Positions 10,955-22,039 of a stretch of DNA of 64,000 nucleotides are shown in pieces; position 1 is the first letter of the stretch; every line of letters begins with the position of its first letter. Source of the stretch: Ichthyophis bannanicus. Its lineage: Eukaryota; Chordata; Amphibia; Gymnophiona; Ichthyophiidae. Under the pieces are notes generated by a model, which was not told where the DNA came from, ran no database searches, and saw only the letters and a program-made list of their open reading frames with translations. The translations under genes and the position numbers were made by a program. The stretch covers positions 1,225,345,312 through 1,225,409,311 of the forward strand of contig CM066031.1 in assembly GCA_033557465.1 (NCBI GenBank), written 5' to 3'.

Positions 10955-11150
10955 TTAAGTGCCTTCAAGTCAATGCTGACTCCTGGCAACCCAGTATACC
11001 CTGTGTTTTCTTGGCAAGGTATGACCAGAACTAGATTGCCAGGCCTTTTCTTCCGAGGCAATGGAGGGTAAAGTGACTTGCCCAATGTCACAAGGGTAGT
11101 AGTCTGTTGCTCTAACCACTAGGTTACTCATCCATTCATGACCTGTAGCG
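10955..11150 (-). repeat. SINE body related to the copy at 35827-36040
   Basis: Contains CCTTCAAGTCAATGCTGACT, CTGTGTTTTCTTGGCAAGGT and a CTCTAACCACTAGG block. The CTGTGTTTTCTTGGCAAG stretch recurs at 35860-35876 within the 5S-related SINE. Orientation is inferred from that copy. No clear tail or duplication is seen. Confidence 0.45.
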
Positions 11151-11449
11151 TAGAATGGATACATTTCATATGAAGTGCAAGCCTGTGGGAGTATAGTTGA
11201 TAATGTAAAAAACTGAAAATAGTTATTGGTTGAAGGGATAACAAGTAATCTGAGTTCAGATGAATGACTGTGTCTTTTTGAAATAGTGTTAGTATAAAAC
11301 GGTCTGAAAAATCATGGTGATGTGCTTTAAGTAGGCATGGGTCATGGAAAAGTTGCAATTGTTTTTCAAGTTTTTGAGAGTACTATTAGTTAAAAAGTTT
11401 GCATGTCCATCTGTTTGGACGAAAAGCTACTTTTCTGTTTGCTTTTAAT

Positions 11450-11600
11450 GGAGGACAAGTCCCTGATGAAGCAAATTGAAATGCTGGCCAACATCAGACT
11501 TCCTGCCTGTATATCATGTTCACTTTTAGTGGGTTACTTTTTTTTTCTTTTAAATTGATGAGTCATATGGACAACGGACAACATCCTTGGCTTAGCTGAG
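11450..11600 (+). mobile_element. Penelope terminal region with hammerhead-like core
   Basis: GTCCCTGATGAAGCAAATTG followed by AAATGCTGGCC at 11459-11490 has the order expected of a Penelope-linked hammerhead ribozyme: CTGATGA, a short stem, GAAA, then a pairing arm. Vertebrate PLEs carry such motifs in their terminal repeats. Here stem II has lost its pairing (AGC/AATT), so cleavage is doubtful. The assignment rests on the motif and on nearby PLE fragments. Confidence 0.45.
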
Positions 11601-12834
11601 ATATGTGCACTTCTGGTGGATTTTTCTGGGGACTAGTTTTGACCTTTATAATAAGTTTAAACGTTATTGAGAACTAAATAATGAAGACAATACTGGAGGT
11701 TGTTTGAGAGACTACTGAAATATCTGTGAGCCAGTGAGCTTTGGAGAGGTTCATTGTTCTCAGAGGTTATTCTCGCTTTAATTTTTCCCATTAGAAAGCG
11801 TGTTAAGAGTACAGAAGAAATGGTTTGCAAATGCAGTTGATTTTTCTTGTTTTTCAAAGTTATAAAGTGATCTTCATAATACAGAATGTATTGAATTTAC
11901 TTGGACATTTTATTTGCATTTGGGATTTTCTTGCAATCCACACTGAATTTACCATGGAAAGGTGAAAAAGTAGACTAACAAATAAAGGCGGCTGCTGATT
12001 AGGACAAAGACAAGCTGGGATATGAGAGAGTGAGAAGCTTCATGGTAGTACAGAAAGAGAGACTGTGGAGGGTGAGTGGAGGAGGCTGGTGGAGGAGAGG
12101 GGAAGAAACCATTGGGAATGAGAAACAATAGGAAGGGGGTAAAAGATAGGTGGATAAACACTGAAAGAGACCAGTAGTAATGACCGTTAAAGTACCACTG
12201 AGGGAATTCTGTAACAAAAATGGTTCCAAGCCTCCGAGTAATTGTTTTTTCTGCACCATGGTTTAGTTTAATTGCTCACAAAGTTATATTTCATTTTGAA
12301 AATAAAAAAAATGCAAAATTCTGCTGAATTTTAAAATACAGTCTATAATTTTTAAATTTTTGAGTGCTGCGCCCTTGTGACTTTTACCACTGGGTGTGTA
12401 TGAGTGAATATATGAAAGCAAAGACTCGTACATGAGTATGAGCAAGCCGCTCGGATTAAAGAAATTTTTGTAAAAAGGCAGGATAAAAGTTAAAAAAAAA
12501 ATAAATTCAAACCAAAATTTCCTCATTGTCAGCAGCCTGCGACACATAAAATCAGCAACTGTAGACCATGAAATTGAGACAGAGAGGAAGCCTGGTTCCA
12601 CCTTAACTAACCCTAGGTGCCAGGTTGCCATGGTGACTAAAAAACAGACCTGGCGCCTCGGACTCAGAATCTCCGATGGGGATTCAATGCTGTATAGGAC
12701 TACAATCACGGCCAGGACCAGCGCTGTCTGCCTCAGTCTGCAGCCTTTTGCAGCACTTCTGCCCACCTCAAAGTTAGATGCAGGGGGAATTTGCCACACA
12801 GACAGCCTAACAAATTTCAAGGAGCAGTAGCATA
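11600..12834. other. No recognisable gene or element
   Basis: About 1.2 kb without a supported feature. ORFs on both strands are short or overlap low-complexity sequence (a GA-rich purine stretch at 12040-12140). 12360-12830 is moderately GC-rich but shows no domain, splice structure or repeat I can name. Confidence 0.4.
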
Positions 12835-14147
12835 TGAGGTGTGACAAAAAAGAAACGAGTCTGTGGCAGCCACTCCCATGACTCAATGCCAATTGGCTAA
12901 CCGCTTATGTCACTGTGTTGTGCAACATCTCACCACTATTCTGCTATAATATTTTTCATCTCTCTCACTGCTTTTCTTTTTCAGGTTTTTTTGTAGCACA
13001 CTGCTCCATCACTTTTTCACGCAACTGGAGGTGGCAGAAATATGGAGCAAAGAATCAACTTGAAATTTCTGGTTAAGTTGCAGAAGGGACCAACTGAGCG
13101 TCTCCAACTTCTCCAAAAGGCTTATGGAGAAGATGCAATGTCAAGGCCGCAAGTCTTCGAGTGGCACAAACACTTCAAGACTGGCCATGAGGAAGTGGAG
13201 GATGACCCCTAGACAGGACAGCCTTCCACGACAAAGACGGCTGAGAACACTGACAGAGTGAACCAGCTGGTGTGGAGTGATCGCAGATTGACAGTACAGA
13301 TGATAGCTGAGCAGCTCAGCCTGAACAGGGAGTCAGTGCAGACCATCTTGGTGCAGGAGCTGGGGATGCAGAAGGTGTACACCAAGATGGTGCCCAGGCT
13401 TTTATCACACGACCAGAAGGAGAACTGGATCAATGTTTGCTGAGACTTGCTAAAGAAGATCGGAGAAAATCCAGAGTTTGCTAGCCGAGTCATCACAGGA
13501 GACGAGACTTGGGTCTTCCAGTACGACCCTGAAAGCAAGAGACAGAGCCTGCAGTGGAAGATTTGACTGTCACCCAGACCCAAGAAGGCGTGCATGTCCA
13601 AATCAAGGTCATGCTGAAAGCAATTTTCAGATCAGAAGGGAGTGGTTCATCGTGAGTTTGTGCCTGAAGGTCAGTCAACCAGCACTTCTACCAGCAGGTC
13701 CTCAATCGCCTCCATGACCGGTTTCAGCGCAGCAGGCGGGCTCTGTGGAGAGACAAGTCGTGGCTGCTCCACCACGACAATGCACCCGCACATACCGCAC
13801 TCAGTGTGAGGCAGTTCTTGGCCAACAGACCACAGCTCTTCACCACCCTCCTTATTCCCCAGATCTCACACCATGCAACTTCTGGCTCTTCCCCAAGCTG
13901 AAGACTGTGCTCAAAGGAACTCATTTCACCTCTGTACAAGAGATCAAGGCCATTGTGACGAGGGAGCTGAGGGACCTCAAGGAGGAGGACTTTACCGAGT
14001 GCTTCCATACGTGGCAGAAGCAAATGCAGAAGTGCATTAACTCGGGGGGGGGGGGGTGATTACTCTGAAGGGGACAATGCGTTATTTCTCTGTAGATTTT
14101 GTAATAAAACATTTATGGGACGGTCATTTCTTTTTTGTCACACCTCG
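12835..14147 (+). mobile_element. mariner transposon, full length with TIRs and TA duplication
   Basis: The element is 1313 bp, the normal mariner size, between TA dinucleotides at 12833-12834 and 14148-14149. Inverted termini read TGAGGTGTGACAAAAAAG on the left and its complement (CTTTTTTGTCACACCTCG, allowing the final base) on the right. One transposase gene fills it (13043-14059). Termini are well kept, so the ends could still be recognised by a related transposase, but the gene is broken. Confidence 0.93.
13043..14059 (+). pseudogene. mariner transposase, disrupted
   Basis: The start ATG at 13043 gives MEQRINLKFLVKL, followed by the helix-turn-helix region (RPQVFEWHKHFKTG). Stops occur at 13210 and 13441, and frameshifts after about 13550. 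DD34D catalytic blocks: VITGDETWVF (first Asp kept, near 13490), LLHHDNAPAH (second Asp kept, near 13770) and YSPDLTPCNFWLFP (near 13860-13890), where the third catalytic Asp is Asn (codon AAC). The C-terminus CINSGGGG is extended by a 13-G run at 14044-14056. Activity is ruled out by stops and by the Asn. Confidence 0.9.
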
Positions 14148-14149
14148 TA

Positions 14150-14955
14150 AACAATGGTAGGGTGAATGGAGGGCAGGGGATGAGTGCAAACAGGGAGGAG
14201 AAAGGGAGTCTAGAAAGGAAATCAGAGGGTGGGAGAGGGACAGCAGGAAAAGGGTTGGAGTGGGGGAGAGGGGTTGGAAAGTGAAGAGATGAATGCATGA
14301 AAGGGCACAATCTATGTGCAAAAGGCGCATCCCACCCCAGCACACACATGCAGACACCCCATCCCAGCACCACACACAAAAGTGTGCACAGGCAGTCGAC
14401 ACCCAGCACCACACACACACGACCCTACCTCCGTACCACACAGATGTACCTTAAAGGGTCAATGTGAATGCTGGGATAGGGAGGCTGCAACGTGGGGTCA
14501 CTGTCTTCTGTTGGCACTGTGCAGTGGTCCATTAAGAGCCTAATTTATTAAGCTTTTCCCCATAGAAAGAGGGAAAACAGTCTTAGTAAAATCAGGCTCT
14601 AAAACCTAAGAAAGTAGTTATGGTACACCTCTATGGGTGGTGGGGGCATGCACTGTGACCCAGGTTTCGGCAGCTCAGACTTTTAGACTAGATCTTTAAG
14701 TCCAAAAAAATCTGTCAAGGCCTGAACTAGAGTGAAACCAGACTGCTGGCAATGTTGTTTTAAAAGGAGACAGAGCAGCATTTGAAATGGAACATGGGAG
14801 AAGACCAATAGTTGCTTAGGAGCATGTGGTTTTGAGCAAAATATCTCCAAAAGATAATGGCAAAAGACTGATGTTAAAATACACCAACAACAAAAGCTGT
14901 GGTAAAGGCTAAAATACCCCAAATGCATATAAATGAAGCACTGATATATACTATA
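14150..14955. other. Gene-free interval
   Basis: 14310-14440 is a CA/CCCA-rich low-complexity stretch. 14537-14603 holds a small inverted repeat (AGAGCCTAATTTATTAA and an imperfect inverse ending AATCAGGCTCT) that may be a decayed MITE. No coding region is supported. Confidence 0.4.
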
Positions 14956-14959
14956 TCAA

Positions 14960-15700
14960 ATTACCCCCATTAAAATTACCCTTCATGCAAATTGGATTCA
15001 TGTCCCAATTGGGTTTTTAAGAAGCTAAAGCAATCCTTGACACCTTTGCTGATCCAGATAGTTAATTTCTTTCAGCATCTCAGATGATCTCATATTCCCT
15101 TAAAAGGCTATAGTTAACACCTTTATGAAAAACAAGGGAAGAATCTTTTTTAGTTCTCTAATCACGGGCTATGTAGTTCTTCAGCAATGGCAAGATTTTA
15201 TAGTTGGAAATAATTTATTATATGACCAACGGTATAGATTTCGACCTATGTATGAAAGAAAGAGTTTGCAGGATGTCAAATACTGCTTATTTATTGGTCT
15301 TTTTAGACATATTGTCAGTGCTTAGTACTATTTCGCATAACATATTGTTGGAAAGCTTATGCACACTTAGCATAAGTAGGAATGAAACTATTTTAGGACA
15401 TTTTCACTTATGTGGCAGATTTCAACATGTTTCTTTTAAAGATATTTTTCTAATCAGATGGCCTTGTGTACCAGGGCATCACAAGGGTCTACTTTGTCTG
15501 CAATTTTGTTTAATCTTTAAGGCCGCTATATCATATCATCTATTTGTGGAACTAAAATTGAATTATTGTATTTATGTTGATGATATTTTGGTATTTTAAA
15601 TGATTAGGGATGATTTGATATCAGTAATTCAGACAATGAAGATTAATATGCTTACAAATGTTGCTTACTCTTAACTTTAGAAGACCGAGGCACTATTGGT
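14960..15700 (+). pseudogene. L2 LINE reverse transcriptase fragment
   Basis: 15000-15130 translates to pieces such as CPNWVFKKLKQSLTPLLIQI, and 15204-15599 is an open stretch with YLLVFLDILSVLSTISHNIL, a weak GLLCLQFCLIF (normally QGS-LSPLLFN) and YCIYVDDILVF, the catalytic F/YxDD box with both Asp residues. This fits palm blocks of L2-type RT. Upstream endonuclease and the C-terminus are not seen. Confidence 0.7.
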
Positions 15701-15931
15701 TGATTGAGGGAAGATGTGACCATTATCAGAACCAGTAAAATCAGATGGGTTGTTTGAGGGTTAGTACAGATTCTGAGCCATCTATGAAGGTTCATTTTAA
15801 CCTTTGAGAGGCCGCTCATAGAAGCAATTGCTTCTAATACTTAATTGTTATGTATTTTAGTACACTACATGTAAATATGTCAAATATAAATTTTCAGCTA
15901 ATTTGGATATGTACTTCCTAGGAAAAAGCAT

Positions 15932-15952
15932 GTTCCATTTGTGGAACGTTGG
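15932..15952 (+). repeat. piggyBac subterminal palindromic motif, copy 1
   Basis: GTTCCATTTGTGGAACGTTG plus one G. The same motif appears inverted at 17886-17906 and direct at 18229-18249. Each is an imperfect or perfect palindrome around CCACATGTGG, which could bind a dimeric protein such as the transposase. Confidence 0.75.
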
Positions 15953-16106
15953 CCCCTCCAAGCGTCATTTTTTCAAAAATGTTAATTGCTTTTTTTTATT
16001 GAATATCGTAAACTGGAAACAAACAAATACTTCAATTAAGCAATTTTTAAAAGTAATTAGACACAAATGGAGATGACTGTACAGAATAAAGCTTGAAGGG
16101 AAAATT

Positions 16107-17786
16107 TCAGCGAGAGTGAAAATCCAGAAAACACTTCTCGTGCAGGCGCTTGCCACAAAACTGGCACCATTTTTTTGCATTCTTCGAGCAGAAAATGCAA
16201 CGACCTTGGCTTGTAGAAGACAAATAGTGACTGGTGTTAGCTGAAGCTGTAATAGCAGAGGGAATCGAAGCTGTTGGGCCACCTTTTCGAGAACGATAGC
16301 CCTCGAGTCCAACTTTCATAGCCACCAAAGCAACCTCGCGGCGGAAATCCAAGTGACTCAGGGCTTGTTTGCCCAAAAGATGACATTGCAAATGCCAGGC
16401 AGCAACGGCCATATTTAGACCATTGGCAAACAAATTCCACCACCATTTTTTGCTTCGTAATTTAGGACGGTAGCTACCTAGCAAACGATCTAACAAGTCG
16501 ACACCACCCATACTTTGGTTATAAGCTCCAATCAATTTTGGCTGCTTGATAATGATTTTTTGCTTTTGTTTGACAGAATATCGATAGGCATTTTGAAGAG
16601 GTTTTGGCTGCATCCAATTTGACATGACTGTAACCACGCTTGTCATTCCAACGGACACACACCACATTACCATCACCACGGTAATCATATTCGCCATGAG
16701 GCTTTTTGGCAAGCTCCTTTGAAGAAACCAAGGGGCACTTGCTGGTACGGTTTTCACGAACAGTTCCAACAGCACGAAAGCCTTTTGCTTTCAGATCAAT
16801 CATGAGATCATATGAAGTGAAATAGTTGTCAAAAAACAAGCTGTTATGATTTGGATTTTCAACAACTGATATCAAATCAAGAACAACTCTAGTGCCAAGT
16901 GGAACATTGTACTGAGGACCATCTTTTTCCTTGGCACCAGTGTAAATTTGCATCGAAAATGAATACCCAGCAGGGCAGCACAACATCCACACTTTGTAAC
17001 CGAATCGAATTGGCTTACCTCGAATAACATCTTGCAACTGTGGTGCCCGTAATATGGCACCATTGATTCATCAATACTCAAGTTTTCACTGAACACTCCA
17101 CCGACTTTCACAAACTGTGCTGTGAGGTGATCGTAAAATGGCTTAAACATAAACATAAACATCTTTGGGACAATATTATTGCTCAAATCCTCGGCGGTCG
17201 ACCAATAGTGACTTTCTTTGGGCAACTGGTGGTATCCACTGAGGAGCAAAATGCCAAAAAAACGAATCAACTCGTCCCCATTTGTATCAACATTTGCCAA
17301 TTTCTGCTGAGCATAAATATTGGTCATACTGGCAAGATGATCAACGTAATCATCACCAAAAATTTGCATAAAGAGGTCAAAGGGAGATTTATCAATCAAA
17401 TCAGTGCGAAGATCGGCTAATTTTTCGGGAGATGCTTCTGGCATTGGAGTCAAAAGGTCGTCCCTCTTCATCCATTTTGGGGTTGATTTTATCCACTTAC
17501 GCTTTTTTGCTGGTTGAGCTGACTGATAATTAGATAAGAGCTCACTGTCACTGTCACTTTCTACCAGCTGATCACGTCCCTCGGATTCCACATTAGCAAC
17601 TTTTTGAATATCCAGATCTAATTCACCACACACTTCGCCATGCTCAATAGACTCCAAATTTTCTTCATCAATTTCTTCAATGTCTGAAGCAGCCATTTCA
17701 TCATTGGGTTGCAAAATCAAAATGTCGGCTTCTTCTATATCTGAATCTTCCGCAATGCGTGTTACTGCTCTTGAAGCGTCAGGCAA
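16107..17786 (-). pseudogene. piggyBac transposase (PGBD-like), frameshifted
   Basis: The start at 17786 gives an acidic N-terminus (EDSDIEEADILIL, DIEEIDEENLES), then the DDE_Tnp_1_7 domain: SPFDLFMQIFGDDYVDHL, ELIRFFGILLLSGYHQLPK, and GVFSENLSIDESMVPYYGHH with the first catalytic Asp. A frameshift near 17040 moves to RGKPIRFGYKVWMLC, SLFFDNYFTSYDLM (second Asp), GFRAVGTVRENRTSKCPL and CVRWNDKRGY (third Asp position). A second shift near 16600 leads to GAYNQSMGGVDLLD (fourth acidic position) and KWWWNLFANGLNMAVAAW. The C-terminus has a Cys-rich CIFCSKNAKKWCQFCGKRLHE finger, typical of the family. Only a few lesions make this a fairly young copy. Confidence 0.9.
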
Positions 17787-17885
17787 CGGTATTTAAGCAT
17801 TATAACTATATAGAATTAGTTGAATAACAATCCTGCAAAAAATATGGCAGAAATTGTAAAATGAAAAAAATGACACCCGGAAGTC

Positions 17886-17906
17886 CCAACGTTCCACAAG
17901 TGGAAC
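17886..17906 (-). repeat. piggyBac subterminal palindromic motif, copy 2 (inverted)
   Basis: Reverse complement of the motif at 15932. The similarity extends about 20 bp beyond it (GTCATTTTTT-type flank on both), as expected for inverted subterminal repeats. Confidence 0.75.
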
Positions 17907-18228
17907 ACACGGAAAGAAGTAATCACAAAAACATGAATAGGTTACCGACATGCATAAAACCTGACCAACACACTCATAAAACATTCCAGAGTATGAATCT
18001 CACCCTAATAAGACAGATGGACATGTGAGAACAAAATTGTAGAGGGATATATTACATAAACCATAAAGTGCCAACTTTGGTCTACTTTGGCATACTGTAG
18101 AAGGGGGTATATCGCCAATTGGAAAAAAAAAAATTTATTGCTCAAGAGGGTCAATGTCTATAAACTCATTGACAAAGTTTCATCTAATTTGCTTAAAAAT
18201 TGATAAAGCTATATCATTGCAAAAATAT

Positions 18229-18249
18229 GTTCCACATGTGGAACGTTGG
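18229..18249 (+). repeat. piggyBac subterminal palindromic motif, copy 3
   Basis: GTTCCACATGTGGAACGTTG plus G, with a perfect palindromic core. It lies 13 bp inside the presumed TTAA-side end of the transposon. Confidence 0.75.
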
Positions 18250-20190
18250 CACCTAAAAGGTTTTAAGGCAGTGTTGAAATCTATATTTTATAAAATTATT
18301 TGTGTTAGATCATTTAATAGTGGTATCTCAGCATGGTTTTCTAGATAATATGGGAAAGCCAACAGTCGCTCAAGAGCGCATGGTTCAGAAGTATGTATCC
18401 TTAAAGGATACTAGCAAAAGAGGGAAGTCAAGACGTCCCAACAGAGAGGTTTAAATAAAGATAAAAGTAACCCATATGTTCTTAAGTACAGAGCTGAAAG
18501 ATTCCAAATTACCCCTATCAACTGATAACCAGGTTAATATGAATAAAATACAACCTCTAAAATGCTTATATACAAATGCTAGAAATCTAAAAAATAAGAT
18601 GGGAGAGTTAGAATATATAACACTAAATGAAAGGTTAGATATGACTGGCATCTCAGAGACCTGGTGGAAGGAGGACAACCAATAGGACACTGTCATATCT
18701 GGATACAAACTATATATAAACTATAGATAATGATAGACTAGATTGAATTGGTGGAGGGGTTGCGTTCTGTGTCAGAGAGGGCATTGAGTCACATAAGATT
18801 AAAGTTTTGCAAGAAACAAAAACACACTGTAGAAGCTCGATGGATAGAAATTCCATGTAAAAAGCAGAAGGCGATGGCAGTGAGGGTGTACTATGACCAC
18901 CTAGCCAGAATGAACACATGGATGATGAAATGCTGAAAGAAATCAGGGACGCTAACAAAAGTTACAATGCAGTAATAATTGGTGTTTTCAATTACCCTGG
19001 TATCAAATGGGTCAATGTCACAGCAGGATATGCTAGGAAGATAAAGTTTTGAGTTGAAATAAATGACTGCTTCTTGGAGTAGCTGGTTCGTCAACCGATA
19101 AGAGGGGAAGCTACTTTGGACCTAATCCTTAGTGGAACACAGGATCCGGTGCAAGAGAAGAGGGTGTTGGGGGCCACATGGCAATAGTGATCATAGCATG
19201 ATCATATTTGATTTAATAAATGGAAGAAGGATGGCAAGGATATCCACAATACTACCTTTTAACTTTTAAAAGAGAAATCATAATAAAATGAGGAAAATAG
19301 TTAAGAAAAAACTAAAAGGAGCAGCTGCAAAGGTTAAAGATTTACATCAAGCACAGGCATTGTTTAAAAATACTTTCTTGAAAGCCCATAACAGATATAT
19401 TCCACACTTTTAAGAAAAGTTGAAGGACAGCCAAAAAACTGCCTGCATGGTTTAAAGGTGAGGTCAGAGAGAATGTTGTAGCCAAAAAAGCATCTTTCAG
19501 GAAATGGAAAAAGGAGCCAAATGACGAACACGGAAAACAACATAAGGACTGGCAAGTTAGATGCAAGGTATTGATAAGGTAGGCAAACAGAATTTGAACA
19601 AAAGCTTGCCATGGAAACAAAAGTGCATAATAAAAGCATTTTCAAGTACATTTGTAGCAAAAAACCTGTGAAAGAGTCAGCTGGGCCTTTGGATGATAGA
19701 GGGGTAAAAGGGGCACTAAGTTAGGACAAGGCCATAGCAGAGAGACTGAATGAATTCTTTGCTTCTGTCTTTACTGAAGATGATGTAGGAAAGTTATCCA
19801 TGCCTGAAATGGTACATAAAGGTGATGATTCGGAAGAACTGAAAGAAAAAAAAAATCGATAAACTGGGAAGATGTATTACAAATATTTGATAAACTAAAG
19901 AGTAGCAAATCACCTGGACCAGATGGTATACATTCGAGGGTGTTGAAAAAATTGAAATATGAGATTGTAGACCTACTATTAGCTCACCGATTACTATCAT
20001 TAAAATCATCTGTACTGGAAGAATGGAGATTAGCCAATGTAACGCCAACTTTTAAAAAGGGTTCTAGGGGTGATCCAGAAAACTAGACACCAGTGAGCCT
20101 GATGTCAGTATCAGGCAAAATGGTAGAAACCATTATAAAGAATAATGAAGATAATAGTTTAATGGGAGAAAATCCAACATGGATTTAGTC

Positions 20191-20721
20191 CAGTGGTTCT
20201 GAACCAGTCCTCCTTGACCCCCTAGGCCAGTCGGGTGTTCAGGATAGCCCTAATGAATATGCATGAGATATATATGCATTAGAGATATCCTGCCAACCTG
20301 ACTGGTTCGTGGCCCTCTAGGGCTGGATTTGGAGACCCCTGCCTTACACCTCTGTCATTTAAGATTGTGAGTGGGCAAGGTGCAGATCTCCAAGACATCA
20401 AAAAGGTTAGATAGAATTTGTCACATGCCTCTTTGCTTCTCACCACCACCAAAATATTGTCTATTAGACAACTTTTTGGTGGTGGTGAGAATTGGGGAGG
20501 CATGTGGCACATTCTATCTACCCTTTTGATGTCTAGGACATCTGCACCTTGCCCACTCACAATCATAAATGACAGAGGTGTAAGGCAGGGGTCTCCAAAT
20601 CCAGCCCTAAAGGGCCACGAACCAGTCAGGTTGGCAGGATATCTCTAATGCATATTCATTAGGGCTATCCTGAACACCCGACTGGCCTAGGGGTTCAAGG
20701 AGGACTGGTTCAGAACCACTG
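20191..20721. mobile_element. Palindromic hAT MITE with 8-bp target duplication
   Basis: Starts CAGTGGTTCTGAACCAGTCC and ends with its complement. It is flanked by ATTTAGTC at 20183-20190 and 20722-20729, the 8-bp duplication expected of hAT elements. Almost the whole 531 bp is one inverted repeat, with arms of about 250 bp meeting in a short centre around 20456-20475 (TATTGTCTATTAGACAA). It has no coding capacity. It lies in CR1 sequence and therefore postdates that CR1 copy. Confidence 0.92.
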
Positions 20722-21051
20722 ATTTAGTCAAAGCAACTCTTGTCTTACTAATCTGTCATTTTTTTGAAGGTATGAATAAACAGGTAGACAAAGGTGAGTC
20801 AGTTGATATAGTGTATTTGGATTTTCAGAAAGCCTTTGACAAGGTCCCTCATGAGAGACTCTTGGTGAAATTAGAAAGTTATGGGACAGGAGGCAGTGTA
20901 GTATTGTGGATCAGGAACTGGTTAAAAGAAAGCAGAGAGTAGGGCTAAATGGCCAATTTTCTCACTGGAGAAAGTTGAATAGTGGAGTATACCAGGGATC
21001 TGTGCTGGGCCTGCTGCTTTTTTAACATATTCATAATGACCTGCAAATGGA

Positions 21052-21402
21052 ATGAGTGAGGTGATCAAATTTGCAGATTACACAAAATTATTCAAAGTTG
21101 TTAAAACGCAAAAGGATTTTGAAAAATTGCAAGAGGATCTTGATAAATTGGAAGACTGGACATCCAAATGGCCGATGAAATTTAATGTGGACAAGTGCAA
21201 AGTTAAGCACCTAGGAATGAACAACTCAAACTTTGGTTACATAATGCAAGGCACCACCTCAGAGACCACCACACAGGAAAAAGATTTAGGCGTCACAGAT
21301 AATACGTTGAAACCCTCCGCCCAGTTTGCTGCGGCCGCCATAAAAGGAAATAGAATGCTAGGAATCATAAAGGAATGGAGAATAAAACCAAGGATATCAT
21401 AA
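21052..21402 (+). pseudogene. CR1 RT thumb/C-terminal fragment
   Basis: This 116-residue open stretch contains FADYTKLFKVV (the FADD box as FADY, so the second catalytic Asp is Tyr), LEDWTSKWPMKFNVDKCKVK, LGMNNSNFGY and KDLGVTDNTLKPS. It sits 225 bp after the AFDKVPHERLL block. The C-terminal portion continues out of frame at 21420-21870. Confidence 0.8.
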
Positions 21403-22039
21403 TGCCTCTATATCATTCCATGGTGCAACTTTACCATGAATATTGTGTGCAAGTCTGGTTGCCATATCTTAAAAAGGATATAGAAGAATTAGAAAAGGTA
21501 CAGAGAAGAGCCACCAAAATGGTAAAGGGGATGGAAGGATAATCGTATTAGGAGAGGCTTAAAATGTTAGGGGTTCTTCAATTTCGAAAAGAGATGGCTA
21601 AGAGGGGATGTGATAGAGGTCTATAAAGAGTGAAGCGGATAAATGCAGATCGGTTATTTACGCCATCAAAAAGTAGAAAGAGTAGAGGACACGCAATGAA
21701 GCTACAATTTAACCCACTTAAAACAAATAAGAGAAAATATTTTTTTATTCAAAGTGTAATCAAACTCTGGAATTCACTACCGGAGGATGTAATAAAAGCT
21801 GTTAGTGTAGCTGGATTTAAAAAAGGTTTGGACAAGTTCCTGGAGGAAAAGTCCATAAACAATTATTAAGAAGAGGACCCGGGAAATCCACTCCTTACCC
21901 CAGGATGAGCAATGTGGAACATGTGTGCTTTTTTGAGATCCTGCTGGGTATTTTTGACCTGAATTGGCCACTGTTGGAAACAGAATACTGAGCATGATAG
22001 ACCTTGGTCTGACCCAGTATGGCATTTCTTGTGTTATCA

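Larger units (their letters stand above)
15801..18262 (-). mobile_element. piggyBac transposon between TTAA sites
   Basis: TTAA at 15797-15800 is followed by CCTTTGAGAGG, and on the other side CCTAAAAGG is followed by TTTTAA (TTAA at 18263-18266). The enclosed 2.46 kb is typical of piggyBac and contains one transposase on the minus strand. Three copies of a palindromic subterminal motif GTTCCACNTGTGGAACGTTGG-like (15932-15952, 17886-17906 inverted, 18229-18249) mark the ends. The outer terminal repeats match only loosely, so the boundaries are a reasoned guess. Confidence 0.75.
18350..22035 (+). mobile_element. CR1 LINE, long degenerate copy
   Basis: The endonuclease start is visible at 18560-18690 (KCLYTNARNLKNKMGELE, MTGISETWWKEDN). 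RT blocks follow in broken frames: SPGPDGIHSRVLKKLK near 19910, EEWRLANVTPTFKKGSRGDP near 20025, DFQKAFDKVPHERLLVKLE near 20825, and at 21052-21402 FADYTKLF, LEDWTSKWPMKFNVDKCKV. The 3'UTR ends with TTGGCCACTGTTGGAAACAG and TCTGACCCAGTATGGC, a characteristic CR1 terminus. A palindromic hAT MITE interrupts it at 20191-20721. Homology to 22035 spans both ORF2 enzymatic domains, so little is missing. Confidence 0.85.

Noticed and set aside
12284..12892. 202-codon minus-strand ORF left of mariner
   Set aside because: It extends into the mariner terminus, has transmembrane-like low-complexity pieces only, and no family could be named.
17127..17420. Plus-strand ORF opposite the piggyBac gene
   Set aside because: A shadow of the transposase frame on the other strand.
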